Numbered from the stretch's first letter, positions 38,472 to 46,930 are shown. The stretch is 64,000 bases of DNA from Advenella mandrilli (GCF_016595155.1 NZ_JAENGP010000002.1:248001-312000), one strand, 5' to 3'. The notes: generated from the letters alone by a model not told the origin. Numbers and translations: made by a program.

Positions 38472-38546
38472 ATGGTGGCTTTTGCCAAACGTAAAGGATA
38501 GCGAGGGCGGTGTAGCCGTCCTTGTCTTTAGGTTTCAGTGTGGGGT

Positions 38547-38666
38547 TTGCTGCTGCTCGACTACAAGTACGAATTGATGCCCGACGACCAGCAGGAGCGG
38601 CAAATACGCTGCTTCGCTGGCTCGTGCTGGTTCGTCTACAACAAGGCGCTGGTGTTGCTCCTTTAG
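38547..38666 (+). pseudogene. N-terminal fragment of an IS605-type OrfB/TnpB
   Basis: A short open stretch, too short to be a working gene, translates to about 39 residues ending at TAG 38664-38666 and reading DYKYELMPDDQQERQIRCF then AGSCWFVYNKALVL. This is the characteristic start of IS200/IS605-family OrfB (TnpB, the ancestor of Cas12 nucleases), with the usual F-V-Y/F-N-K-A-L motif. Everything after it is lost. Flanking bases (GGCGGTGTAGCCGTCC at 38503-38518; GGGGATGATGTCAA around 38672) resemble right-end segments of such elements. The stretch is richer in G+C than its surroundings, consistent with transfer. Confidence 0.75.
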
Positions 38667-38701
38667 GGAGGGGATGATGTCAATCTGTGATGGTGCAACG
38701 C

Positions 38702-39454
38702 TTAAAGCGCCGATGACAGCCCTCCATCAATGGCCAGCGTTTGTCCGGTAATAAAATCGGCTTCACGCGAGGCAAAGAAACAAACGGCAGCGGCTACATT
38801 TTCGGGGTTTCCCCATTTTTGTTGGGGAACCCGTTGGTGTAGCCATGACGTGAATTCAGTATCCTGTTTCAGTTTTTCCGTAAATTCGGTGGCAATATAA
38901 CCGGGGGCGATGGCATTAATGGTAACACCGGCGTTACCCAGTTCAACCGACCATTGCTTGACCATGGCATGCAAGCCTGCCTTGGCAATGGAGTAGGCGG
39001 TGACATCCTTGCGTCCTGAGAGGGCGGTGATTGAACCGGTGAAAATAATGCGGCCATGGCCGTTTTCAACCATATGGCGGGCAAGGTGGCGCCCCATGGC
39101 CCATTGTGAGGTTAAATTGACCTGAATGATTTCTTCAAATTTCTCCAGGGGATAGTCCAGCAGATTTTGACGGTGCTGGCTGGCGGCATTGCCCAGGAAA
39201 ATATCAATTTTATGGGTCTCCAGAATTTTTTCCAGATGAGCGACTGCTTCGTGTGGGTTGCTGATATCAAAGGGAGCGGCAATGGTTTCTATCCCCGCTT
39301 GTTCCAGTACCTGTTTGGCCTGTTGCAGGTTTTCTGGATTACGGGCATTGATAATGACCTTTGCGCCTTGTAACCCCAGTGCTTTTGCTGCTGCAAAACC
39401 AATGCCACGGGATGCTCCGGTAATGAAGGCCGTTTGGCCGGTAAGTTTAAACAT
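38702..39454 (-). CDS. Short-chain dehydrogenase/reductase (gluconate-5-dehydrogenase-like)
   Basis: This is an SDR oxidoreductase of about 250 residues. Three in-frame ATGs cluster at 39463-39454; the one at 39454 (MFKLTGQTAFITGASRGIG) is best spaced from AAGG. The cofactor loop TGASRGIG is near residue 11 and the catalytic Tyr-Lys lies in TAYSIAKAGLHAM (about residues 151-157). The ending ADFITGQTLAIDGGLSSAL is typical. It is the last gene of the GntR-controlled operon, 13 bases after the BKACE gene. Substrate unknown; a hydroxy acid or sugar acid is likely. Confidence 0.88.
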   Translation of the reverse strand: MFKLTGQTAFITGASRGIGFAAAKALGLQGAKVIINARNPENLQQAKQVLEQAGIETIAAPFDISNPHEAVAHLEKILETHKIDIFLGNAASQHRQNLLDYPLEKFEEIIQVNLTSQWAMGRHLARHMVENGHGRIIFTGSITALSGRKDVTAYSIAKAGLHAMVKQWSVELGNAGVTINAIAPGYIATEFTEKLKQDTEFTSWLHQRVPQQKWGNPENVAAAVCFFASREADFITGQTLAIDGGLSSAL

Positions 39455-39466
39455 AATCATCATGCC

Positions 39467-40393
39467 TTAGAAGTTAACATTATCGGCACCCTTTAATTGC
39501 AATATCTGGCGTGCTTCAGCTGGGGTGGCAATTTCAAGGTTCAGGGCTTCCAGAATAGTTCTGATCTGTTTGACTTGGTCAGCATTGGATTGGGCCAGCT
39601 TTTTAGGGGCAATCCATAGGGAATCTTCCAGCCCGACACGTACATTGGAACCCATGGCGGCACCAATGGTGGCTAATGGTATCTGGTTGCGACCAGCGCC
39701 TAGAATAGACCATTGGTAATTATTACCAAACAGTCGGTCAGCCGTACGGCGCATATGCATCAGATCTTCGGGATTGGGCCCGATACCACCCAGTAAACCA
39801 AAAACTGATTGAATAAACGGCGGTGTTTTGACCAGTCCACGATCCATAAAATGAGCCAGGTTATACAGATGGCTGATGTCATAGCATTCAAACTCAAAAC
39901 GGGTGCCGTTTTCATTGCCGATACGTAAAATGGTTTCAATATCATTAAATGTATTCTTGAAGACCAGATCACGGCTGTTTTCCAGATGCTGACGTTCCCA
40001 TTCGTGTTTGAATTCGGTAAAACGGTTCAGCATGGTGTACAGGCCGAAATTCATGGAGCCCATATTGAGTGAGGCCAATTCCGGTTTGAAGGTGGTAGCG
40101 GGTAGCATGCGTTCTTCAACCGTCATGTGTGGGCTGCCACCTGTTGTAATATTAATGATTGCATTGGTTTTTTCTTTGATCTGCGATAGAAATGGACGGA
40201 AATAATCCGGGTCCTGAGTGGGCTTGCCGTTTTCGGGATCACGTGCATGTAGGTGAAGAATGGCGGCACCGGCATCGGCAGCAGCAATGGCAGCGTTGGC
40301 AATTTCATCTGCGGTAACCGGTAGATGTTCAGACATGCTGGGGGTGTGAATGGCACCTGTAACTGCGCAGGTAATAATGACTTTTGACGACAT
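39467..40393 (-). CDS. BKACE-family beta-keto acid cleavage enzyme (DUF849)
   Basis: This is a 308-residue zinc enzyme of the family founded by 3-keto-5-aminohexanoate cleavage enzyme. These enzymes condense a beta-keto acid with acetyl-CoA and release acetoacetate plus a new CoA ester. The metal histidines H47 and H49 lie in AAILHLHARDPENGKPT; the later glutamate in VRVGLEDSLWI is the third ligand by family pattern. Substrates across the family range from dehydrocarnitine to sugar-derived keto acids. With the neighbouring dehydrogenase it suggests hydroxy acid to keto acid to CoA ester. Confidence 0.9.
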   Translation of the reverse strand: MSSKVIITCAVTGAIHTPSMSEHLPVTADEIANAAIAAADAGAAILHLHARDPENGKPTQDPDYFRPFLSQIKEKTNAIINITTGGSPHMTVEERMLPATTFKPELASLNMGSMNFGLYTMLNRFTEFKHEWERQHLENSRDLVFKNTFNDIETILRIGNENGTRFEFECYDISHLYNLAHFMDRGLVKTPPFIQSVFGLLGGIGPNPEDLMHMRRTADRLFGNNYQWSILGAGRNQIPLATIGAAMGSNVRVGLEDSLWIAPKKLAQSNADQVKQIRTILEALNLEIATPAEARQILQLKGADNVNF

Positions 40394-40420
40394 TTTGAGA
40401 AATCCTGATTTGAATATAAA

Positions 40421-41350
40421 TTAAAGAGACTGTTTTTGTTTGTGCTTTAATAAGGCCATTAATTGCTTATCACGCCATAAACGGCGTTGTAGCAATTGCT
40501 CGTTTGGCAGTTGTTCCCTGCGGCTGTTTTCCAGTTTTGTGATCAGGGATTCCGACCAGCTTTCGGTAGAGGTCTGTTCTTTTGATATAGACTGGAAAAG
40601 AGGGCCGTAGCGTTCCGAATACTCTTTTATGCCATTTGGAGCGTTAAGGTCGATGGTCTCAAAGGGGCCCATGAAAGCCCAGCGCAAGCCCAGTCCGTCT
40701 TTGATCGTTACATCAAGGTCTTCAACAGAGACATAACCCAGTTCAACCAGCCGATAAGCTTCACGCAGCAGGGCACCTTGCAGACGATTCAGAATAAAAC
40801 CTTCCAGTTCTTTATGGATGACAACGGGTTTTTGCTTAACCTGATTCATGATCTGTCGGGTTTTGGCGATGGTCTGTTCAGAAGTCCATGGCGCACCGCA
40901 AATTTCCACGGCAGGAATCAGGTAGGGCGGATTGACTGGGTGAGCAACCAGACAACGATGGCGTCCGTTCAGGTCTTGGGTAAATTCAGACGCCGGAATA
41001 CTGGATGTGGAGCTGGCCAGGATCGTTCCGGGTGGTGCCAGGGCATCCATTTCTTTATAAATGGCCCGCTTCACATCACGGTTTTCGGGAAGATTTTCCT
41101 GAACGTACTCGGCGTCTTCCAGTGCCTCATCCAGATGCTGTACCACACGAATGTTTTGCAAAATAGCAGCCGGTTCGGATACCAGCCCATTTTGTTGCAG
41201 ATCTTCCAGTTGCAGGGCAATGAGCTCAAGCGCTTTCTGAGCTGCCTGATAATTACCATCCCACAGGATGGTTTGGCATCCTGCCCGCGCAAAAACAATG
41301 GCCCATGCCTGGCCAATCAGGCCGGTTCCGATAATGGCTGTTTTGATCAT
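40421..41350 (-). CDS. 3-hydroxyacyl-CoA dehydrogenase-family protein (lambda-crystallin/carnitine dehydrogenase-like)
   Basis: This is a 309-residue NAD-dependent beta-hydroxy acid dehydrogenase. It has a Rossmann motif at residues 8-13 (IGTGLIGQAWAIVFARAG), ENLPENRDVKRAIYKEMD, and the AHPVNPPYLIPAVEICG segment that marks lambda-crystallin/L-gulonate 3-dehydrogenase and L-carnitine dehydrogenase relatives; the catalytic His is in that segment. A C-terminal helical domain follows (EGFILNRLQGALLREAYRL). It is co-directional and close to the BKACE gene, so it probably makes the beta-keto acid that BKACE consumes. L-carnitine or a sugar acid are candidate substrates. Confidence 0.87.
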   Translation of the reverse strand: MIKTAIIGTGLIGQAWAIVFARAGCQTILWDGNYQAAQKALELIALQLEDLQQNGLVSEPAAILQNIRVVQHLDEALEDAEYVQENLPENRDVKRAIYKEMDALAPPGTILASSTSSIPASEFTQDLNGRHRCLVAHPVNPPYLIPAVEICGAPWTSEQTIAKTRQIMNQVKQKPVVIHKELEGFILNRLQGALLREAYRLVELGYVSVEDLDVTIKDGLGLRWAFMGPFETIDLNAPNGIKEYSERYGPLFQSISKEQTSTESWSESLITKLENSRREQLPNEQLLQRRLWRDKQLMALLKHKQKQSL

Positions 41351-41361
41351 TGTTGTTTCGC

Positions 41362-42570
41362 CTATGCAGATTTTAGTTTGCAGGTAGACATGCTTTCAGG
41401 GCCAAAGGCTTCTTCACCGGGAATGGTGCTGATGATATTGAAATAATCCCAAGGTTCTTTGGAGTCGGCAGGTGTCTTGACTTCGTGAAGAAACATGTCG
41501 TGTACCATCAGGCCATTTTCCCTGACTTTACCGTTTTTAATATACATGTCGGAAATCGGTGTGGATTTGAACCAGCCCATGATGGTGGCGCCATCATCAG
41601 TACCCGTCTGGTTGACGGCTTTCAGGTAGTTGGAAACGGCAGAGTAGTTGCCTGCCTGGTTGAAGGTAGGCATGGTTTTTTGTTTTTCATAGAATTTCTT
41701 GGACCATGTACGTGAAGCGTCGTCCTGATTCCAGTACCAGGGAGAGGTGCGGTACATACCTTGGGTGGCATCCAGCCCCAGAGCATGAACATCACTGATA
41801 TATACCTGTAAACCGGCGATACGCATGGAAGAGGTGACGCCAAAATCATGTGCCGCCTTGATGGAACCGATAAAATCATTGCCCGCATTGGCCAAGCCCA
41901 GAATTTTGGCCCCTGATGTTTGTGCCTGCAGCATATAGGAAGAAAAATCGGCAGTATTTAAAGGGACCAGCACGTTACCCATTGACTTTCCACCGGAGGT
42001 GTTGACAACATCAGAGGCTGTTTTTTGCAGTGCATGTCCGAAGGCATAGTCTGACGTAATAAAGAACCAATCTTTGCCCCCTTGTTTCAGTACGGCGGAA
42101 GAAACGCCATAGGCAGTGGCTTGCGTGTTATAGGCATAATGAATGGTGTATGGTGTGCAATGTTCGCTGGTAATGGAGGTTGCGCCAGCACCTACTGAAA
42201 TGACCGGCACTTTTTTCTCTGCAGCGACACCCATCATGGCAATCGTGGTGGCGGAGTTGGTACCGCCAATAATGACATCCACTTTGTTCTGGTCAATCCA
42301 TTCCCGGGCTTTGGACGCAGCGATATCGGCCCTGTTCTGGTGGTCAGCGGTTAGTAATTCAATGGGTTTTCCATTAATATTACCACCCGCCTCTTCAATG
42401 GCCATTTTGATGGCTAGCACTCCACCGGGTCCGTCCGTATCGGCATAAACGCCTGACATATCGGTAATAAAACCAATGCGGATGGCATCATTGGAAATGC
42501 CATTGGCCTGTGCGCCAGCCGTGCAAAGGATACTTGATGCCAGAACGAACGGTAGTGTTACTATTTTCAT
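41362..42570 (-). CDS. LivK-like ABC transporter substrate-binding protein
   Basis: This is a 402-residue periplasmic binding protein of the branched-chain-amino-acid type (type I fold). The start is ATG 42570 (MKIVTLPFVLASSILCTAGA), with GAGGAG upstream; the signal peptide ends near residue 23. The mature protein begins ISNDAIRIGFITDMSGVYAD, the usual LivJ/K opening. LivH/M/F/G partners are not in the window, so it is an orphan receptor. It is the first gene of the leftward GntR-controlled operon, so it presumably captures the compound that the operon degrades. Confidence 0.9.
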   Translation of the reverse strand: MKIVTLPFVLASSILCTAGAQANGISNDAIRIGFITDMSGVYADTDGPGGVLAIKMAIEEAGGNINGKPIELLTADHQNRADIAASKAREWIDQNKVDVIIGGTNSATTIAMMGVAAEKKVPVISVGAGATSITSEHCTPYTIHYAYNTQATAYGVSSAVLKQGGKDWFFITSDYAFGHALQKTASDVVNTSGGKSMGNVLVPLNTADFSSYMLQAQTSGAKILGLANAGNDFIGSIKAAHDFGVTSSMRIAGLQVYISDVHALGLDATQGMYRTSPWYWNQDDASRTWSKKFYEKQKTMPTFNQAGNYSAVSNYLKAVNQTGTDDGATIMGWFKSTPISDMYIKNGKVRENGLMVHDMFLHEVKTPADSKEPWDYFNIISTIPGEEAFGPESMSTCKLKSA

Positions 42571-42643
42571 GCCTGCTCCTCGGTTATGATGAACCATTGA
42601 AATGAATGCTTGAATATTTTTTATAAACATAACTACACTATAC

Positions 42644-42659
42644 AACTGTGATCACAGTT
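42644..42659. promoter_or_regulatory. Operator palindrome, copy 1 (GntR site)
   Basis: AACTGTGATCACAGTT is a perfect 16-base palindrome between the divergent LivK-like and GntR genes, 24 bases before the GntR ATG. The same 12-base core CTGTGATCACAG recurs at 44194-44205. Confidence 0.8.
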
Positions 42660-42682
42660 TTTATTTTAGTATTTACCCTGAT

Positions 42683-43390
42683 ATGGCTTCTGATATGACA
42701 ACATCGCGCAAAACTTTGAGTACAGATATTCTCAATCGGATTAAGGAAATGCTCTGGACGGGTCTATTAATGCCCGGTGAGCATTTATCTTTGAGAACGA
42801 CGGCAGAAAGTCTGGGCGTCAGTGTTATGCCTGTCAGGCAGGCGATTGCCCAATTGGTGGCCGATTATGCGCTGGAAGTGGCGCCCAACAAATCGGTCAA
42901 GGTTCCTTTGTTGAGTCAGGAAGTTTTTGCGGAAATTACAAAAATCCGTTTACAGTTGGAAGGGATGGCGGTAGAGGCAGCGGCACAACACGCGGATGAA
43001 AACCTGATTCGGAAAATTACGCGAATTAATGATCAGCTGGCCAAGGAAATGACCTCATCAGGCCAGAATAAATCGGCATTGGTTCTGCTGAACCAGAAAT
43101 TTCATTTTGTGATTTATGAAGCCGCACAGATGCCGGTACTGTTGAAATTGATAGAAAGCATGTGGTTACGGATAGGGCCTGTTTTAAATTATGACTTGCG
43201 TCAGGGCTCACAAAGAACCACCGATAAAATAGCGGTGATTCATCATGCGAATCTGATCAAGGCCTTGAAGGAAAACGATGGTAAAGCTGCAATAGCGGCT
43301 TTGCACGGAGATATTTTGAGCAGCTTTGAGTATATTTCCAAAGAAAAACCATCACTTTTTCAGCCTGAACAAGTCAATCTCAATGTCTAG
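42683..43390 (+). CDS. GntR-family (FCD) transcriptional regulator
   Basis: This is a 235-residue regulator with an N-terminal winged helix (LSLRTTAESLGVSVMPVRQA, about residues 37-56) and a C-terminal all-helical FCD effector domain (residues about 80-225) containing the expected histidines (NQKFHFVIYEAA, IHHANLIKAL). It lies between two leftward transcription units, each with the same palindrome in its promoter, one of them its own divergent region. Autoregulation plus repression of the flanking catabolic genes is inferred. The effector is probably the substrate or the first oxidised product. Confidence 0.9.
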   Translation: MASDMTTSRKTLSTDILNRIKEMLWTGLLMPGEHLSLRTTAESLGVSVMPVRQAIAQLVADYALEVAPNKSVKVPLLSQEVFAEITKIRLQLEGMAVEAAAQHADENLIRKITRINDQLAKEMTSSGQNKSALVLLNQKFHFVIYEAAQMPVLLKLIESMWLRIGPVLNYDLRQGSQRTTDKIAVIHHANLIKALKENDGKAAIAALHGDILSSFEYISKEKPSLFQPEQVNLNV

Positions 43391-44157
43391 AAGAGTTTTT
43401 CGGTATGACCATCCACAGCCAGGGCTTGTCCTGAAATATGTACACTTAGGTCACTGGCCAGAAATAGTGCCTGATTGGCGATATCCTGTGCGCTAACCAT
43501 ACAGTGCATGGAAGATTGTCCTTTATACAGGTTTTCAATTTCTTCATGAGGCTTGTTCAGCATGCGGGCTTTCTCACTGATGACATGCTGAATTCGTGGG
43601 CCATCAACGGCACCCGGACAAATGGCATTGACCCGAATATTTTCTGGACCAAGTTCAATGGCAAGGGATCGTGTTAAGCCGATAATGGCCCATTTAGAGG
43701 CGGAGTAGGGAGAGCGGCCGGCAAAGCCGAGCCTGCCAGCGGCAGAGGAGAGATTGATAATAGCGGCATTTTTTTCCTTGCGCAGCAGGGGAAGCGCATA
43801 TTTGATGCATAGGAACTGCCCGGTAAGGTTGATATTAAGGGTGTTATCCCATTCTTCACGGGTGATTTGTTCGACGGGTTTGGTAGGCCCGGCAATACCC
43901 GCGTTATTGACCAGAATGTCCAGGCCGCCGAGTGTTTTTTCGGCTGCCTTTATCATGTTTCTGATGTCTTCTTCTTTGGAAATATCAGACTGGCTACTGT
44001 AAATGCCGGGATGGTTTTGTTGTAAGCGGGTTAATGCTTCCTGATCTATATCAGTCACATAAACATTGGCGCCTCGTTGTTTGAAAGTCGTTGCAATGGC
44101 AAGACCAATGCCATTGGCACCTGCCGTGACCAGTACTTTTTTTCCGTTCAGGTTCAT
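43387..44157 (-). CDS. Short-chain dehydrogenase/reductase
   Basis: This is a 256-residue SDR. The cofactor loop is TAGANGIGLAIA near residue 11, NNAGIAGPTKPV near residue 85, and the catalytic Tyr-Lys is in RSPYSASKWAIIGL (about residues 149-153). The stop overlaps the end of the convergent GntR gene by four bases. It has its own promoter with a copy of the GntR palindrome at 44192-44207, so it belongs to the same regulon as the 38.7-42.6 kb operon. Alternative substrates cannot be separated by reading. Confidence 0.88.
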   Translation of the reverse strand: MNLNGKKVLVTAGANGIGLAIATTFKQRGANVYVTDIDQEALTRLQQNHPGIYSSQSDISKEEDIRNMIKAAEKTLGGLDILVNNAGIAGPTKPVEQITREEWDNTLNINLTGQFLCIKYALPLLRKEKNAAIINLSSAAGRLGFAGRSPYSASKWAIIGLTRSLAIELGPENIRVNAICPGAVDGPRIQHVISEKARMLNKPHEEIENLYKGQSSMHCMVSAQDIANQALFLASDLSVHISGQALAVDGHTEKLF

Positions 44158-44191
44158 TAATATCTCCTAATGATATGCATTGTATTAATAC

Positions 44192-44207
44192 ATCTGTGAT
44201 CACAGAT
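44192..44207. promoter_or_regulatory. Operator palindrome, copy 2 (GntR site)
   Basis: ATCTGTGATCACAGAT is a perfect 16-base palindrome 35 bases upstream of the SDR start at 44157. It shares the CTGTGATCACAG core with the site at 42644-42659. Confidence 0.8.
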
Positions 44208-44300
44208 ATGTTATCAAAATAAATACTGGGCTGGCAATTGTTTTTGCCAGCCCGTGCTCTATATGAGAAAATAGGCAAACGGATTCTTAAGGAAGATGAA

Positions 44301-45236
44301 GTGGTGGATATTCAAAATAAACGGCTTAGCCTGATTGGCGTACCCACCGATGTCGGTGCCGGTCACCGTGGTTCCAGCATGGGTCCCGAGGCTTTACGGG
44401 TGGCGGGTATTACCCAGTCCCTTGAGAAACTGGGGCTTGATGTGCGTGATTGTGGCAATATTCACGGTCCGGCCAATCCCTGGCAGGCACCTGTCAACGG
44501 TTATCGTCACCTTGAGCAGGTCATAGAATGGAACTGGCTGGCCCATGATGCCATTTATGCCCAATTGCAGGAAGGCCGTTTGCCGGTCATGCTGGGGGGC
44601 GACCATTGCCTGGGTGTGGGTTCCATTAGTGCGGTTGCCCGCTATTGCCGGGAGCAGCAAAAGCGGCTGCGGGTGTTGTGGCTGGATGCCCATACTGATT
44701 TCAATACAGCTGAATTGTCGCCCACGGGCAATATTCATGGTATGCCGGTGGCCTGCCTGTTTGGCTATGGGCCCGATGCGCTGGTTAATATGTCGGGTAG
44801 CAATCCTGCCCTTGACGCGGACATGATCCGCCAGATTGGTATCCGCAGTGTTGATACCGGTGAAAAGCATTTTATTCATGAAGCGGACATAGAGGTTTTC
44901 GATATGCGTCATATCGATGAAACCGGCATGCGGCAAACGATGCAAGAGGCCTTGTATGGCCTGGACCAGAACACCCATTTGCATGTCAGTTTTGATGTGG
45001 ATTTTCTGGACCCGGATATTGCGCCGGGTGTGGGTACCACGGTAAGGGGCGGGCCCAATTATCGGGAAGCCCAGTTATGCATGGAAATGATTGCCGATAC
45101 CGGTATGATGGCATCACTGGATATTGTTGAATTGAACCCGGCCCTGGATGTGCGCAATTTAACGGCGGAAATTGTGCTGGATATGGTGGAAAGTCTGTTT
45201 GGGCAAAGTACACTGGTACGCCGTAACGTTAAATAA
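44301..45236 (+). CDS. rocF: Arginase
   Basis: This dimanganese enzyme hydrolyses L-arginine to ornithine and urea. The start chosen is GTG 44301, with AAGGA at 44289-44293, giving 311 residues, normal for arginases; a TTG at 44238 lacks support. Metal ligands are visible: H102 in GGDHCLGVGS, D129, H131 and D133 in LDAHTDFN, and the SFDVDFLDPDIAPGVGT segment. With the ornithine cyclodeaminase 16 kb away it could complete arginine-to-proline conversion. The three downstream genes follow closely and may be co-transcribed. Confidence 0.92.
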   Translation: MVDIQNKRLSLIGVPTDVGAGHRGSSMGPEALRVAGITQSLEKLGLDVRDCGNIHGPANPWQAPVNGYRHLEQVIEWNWLAHDAIYAQLQEGRLPVMLGGDHCLGVGSISAVARYCREQQKRLRVLWLDAHTDFNTAELSPTGNIHGMPVACLFGYGPDALVNMSGSNPALDADMIRQIGIRSVDTGEKHFIHEADIEVFDMRHIDETGMRQTMQEALYGLDQNTHLHVSFDVDFLDPDIAPGVGTTVRGGPNYREAQLCMEMIADTGMMASLDIVELNPALDVRNLTAEIVLDMVESLFGQSTLVRRNVK

Positions 45237-45248
45237 GAGATTTTTGCT

Positions 45249-45689
45249 GTGCAATTGGAAAAAGACAAATCGGTGCTTGAACGGTTTTTGCATGCCTTCT
45301 GTTTTGAGGTGCTGGCGATTGGCATTAGTGCGCCCCTGGCCGCCTGGATTTCGGGTGAATCCATGGTGGATATGGGGGTGGTGACGGTTGTGATTGCCGT
45401 GATGGCCTTGCTCTGGAACATGGTTTATAACACCTTTTTTGATCGCCTGCTCAAGCGTTTCGGGTGGGTAAAAAACGTGTTCATGCGCTGTGTGCATGCG
45501 GCCGGATTCGAGCTTGGCCTGCTGGTGATGGCCATTCCTTTTATTGCCTGGTGGCTGGATATGGGTCTGGTTGAAGCGCTTATTCTGGATTTTGGGCTGG
45601 TCTTGTTTTACCTGCCTTATACCTATGTATATAACCTGGTGTATGACCGCTTGCGTACCCGCTATTGGGGGCGTTTGGCGGCGGCCTGA
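45249..45689 (+). CDS. PACE-family efflux transporter (tandem BTP domains)
   Basis: This is a 146-residue inner-membrane protein with four predicted helices in two repeats (residues about 15-35, 40-62, 80-103, 108-128). The repeats FCFEVLAIGISAPLAAWI and HAAGFELGLLVMAIPFIAWW are the bacterial transmembrane pair pattern, each with a buried Glu as in the AceI chlorhexidine efflux protein. It starts with GTG 45249, 12 bases after the arginase stop. Export of biocides or polyamines such as cadaverine and putrescine is the known role in the family. Confidence 0.88.
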   Translation: MQLEKDKSVLERFLHAFCFEVLAIGISAPLAAWISGESMVDMGVVTVVIAVMALLWNMVYNTFFDRLLKRFGWVKNVFMRCVHAAGFELGLLVMAIPFIAWWLDMGLVEALILDFGLVLFYLPYTYVYNLVYDRLRTRYWGRLAAA

Positions 45690-45691
45690 AA

Positions 45692-46312
45692 ATGAAAATC
45701 TATACCTCTGTGCAAATGCGTGAACGGGAACAGGCCGCAGTAGATGCCGGCAGCAGTTTTGAGCAATTAATGGAAAATGCCGGAACCGCGGCGGCCAGTG
45801 ATATTTTGCAACACTTTCCGGTGCCCGGACGTTGCCTGGTAGTGTGTGGCAAGGGCAATAACGGGGGCGATGGCTTGGTCATTGCCCGCTGCCTGCATGC
45901 GCAGGGTTGGCAGGTGGATATTGTTTTTTTGCTGGGTGAGCAGCTGACTGAACTGGCAGAGCTGAATCGCCAGCGCTTGCCACAATCCAATAAGCTGCAC
46001 ATCATCACCATGCAGCAGGTTTCCCGGCAGCAACCGTATGAATTATTGATTGACGGGGTTTTTGGAACCGGTTTTAGCGGACAGTTAAGCGATGCGGTCA
46101 GGCAGTGCATGGTTCAATTGAATGCTATGCCCGGCACCCGGATTGCCCTGGATATGCCAACAGGGTTGAACTGCGATACCGGGCAGGCTGATGCAGATAC
46201 ATTCAGGGCCGACATCAGTTATGCCTTTGCTGCTTACAAGCCTGCGCATTTACTGGCACAGGCCAAGCCTTATTGCGGGCAGATTGTGTGTCTGGATATC
46301 GGGATTGAGTAA
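45692..46312 (+). CDS. nnrE: NAD(P)H-hydrate epimerase (YjeF N-terminal domain)
   Basis: This metabolite-repair enzyme interconverts the epimers of hydrated NAD(P)H. From ATG 45692 (MKIYTSVQMREREQAAVDAG) it has 206 residues, only the N-terminal epimerase domain of YjeF/NnrE; the C-terminal dehydratase domain found in the fused bacterial protein is absent. The VVCGKGNNGGDGLVIAR loop is at residues about 50-66 and DGVFGTGFSG and ALDMPTGLNCDTG follow. It begins two bases after the PACE stop. Confidence 0.87.
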   Translation: MKIYTSVQMREREQAAVDAGSSFEQLMENAGTAAASDILQHFPVPGRCLVVCGKGNNGGDGLVIARCLHAQGWQVDIVFLLGEQLTELAELNRQRLPQSNKLHIITMQQVSRQQPYELLIDGVFGTGFSGQLSDAVRQCMVQLNAMPGTRIALDMPTGLNCDTGQADADTFRADISYAFAAYKPAHLLAQAKPYCGQIVCLDIGIE

Positions 46313-46360
46313 AGCTAGGTCCGCTGTAAGCGGTAATGGCCGGTAATGACCATTACTGGC

Positions 46361-46930
46361 TTACTTGGGCCCGTCATTGCCTGTATGACTTAGCCAGACC
46401 GGTTTTCTGGCCAGTACCTGCCGGTAAATCGGGCAATCAGCATCATGGGCACCGGGCAAATAACCGGTACTCATCAGGAACTCATTCACAATTTCTTCAC
46501 CAGTAAACTTGAAGGTTTTTTTAAACAGGCGGGTCCATTCTTCTTTTGATAAAGGGTGATGGTGATTCAGCCACGCCTGGAACGAACCGAATTCTTTCTG
46601 CAGTGCCAGCACGGTGCGGGCATTTTCAATGGCGGCATTGATTTTTAAACGGTTGCGAATAATGCCGGCGTCACTCAGCAGGCGTTGCCGGTCTGTTTCC
46701 TGATAGGCCGCTATTTTTTCTATGTTGAAACTGTCGTAGGCTTGCCGGAAATTGTCCTGCTTCACCAAAATGGTATTCCAGCTAAGTCCTGCCTGGTTGA
46801 TTTCCAGAATCAGCCTGCCAAACAGCTCATTGTCATCGTCCAGCGGGAAGCCGTACTGGGTGTCATGGTAAGCGCGGTGAACCGAGGGTTGATGCACGGG
46901 TAAACCGGCAACATAGTGGCAATAGCTCAT
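46361..46930 (-). CDS. tag: DNA-3-methyladenine glycosylase I
   Basis: This base-excision repair enzyme removes 3-methyladenine from alkylated DNA. It has 189 residues. Zinc ligands are recognisable: C4, H22 (RAYHDTQYGFPLDDD), and a C-terminal His and Cys in GAHDADCPIYRQ. The catalytic region ILEINQAGLSWNTILVKQDNFR matches Tag. It is convergent with the epimerase gene and divergent from the EamA transporter. A single gene. Confidence 0.92.
   Translation of the reverse strand: MSYCHYVAGLPVHQPSVHRAYHDTQYGFPLDDDNELFGRLILEINQAGLSWNTILVKQDNFRQAYDSFNIEKIAAYQETDRQRLLSDAGIIRNRLKINAAIENARTVLALQKEFGSFQAWLNHHHPLSKEEWTRLFKKTFKFTGEEIVNEFLMSTGYLPGAHDADCPIYRQVLARKPVWLSHTGNDGPK

Noticed and set aside
40778-41446. 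A 222-codon plus-strand frame opposite the lambda-crystallin-like dehydrogenase
   Set aside because: Shadow of the dehydrogenase and binding-protein genes; no recognisable motif.
42644-42659. Reading TGTGATCACA as a CRP site
   Set aside because: CRP sites need a six-base spacer between TGTGA and TCACA; here the halves abut, and a GntR gene is adjacent, so a GntR operator is preferred.
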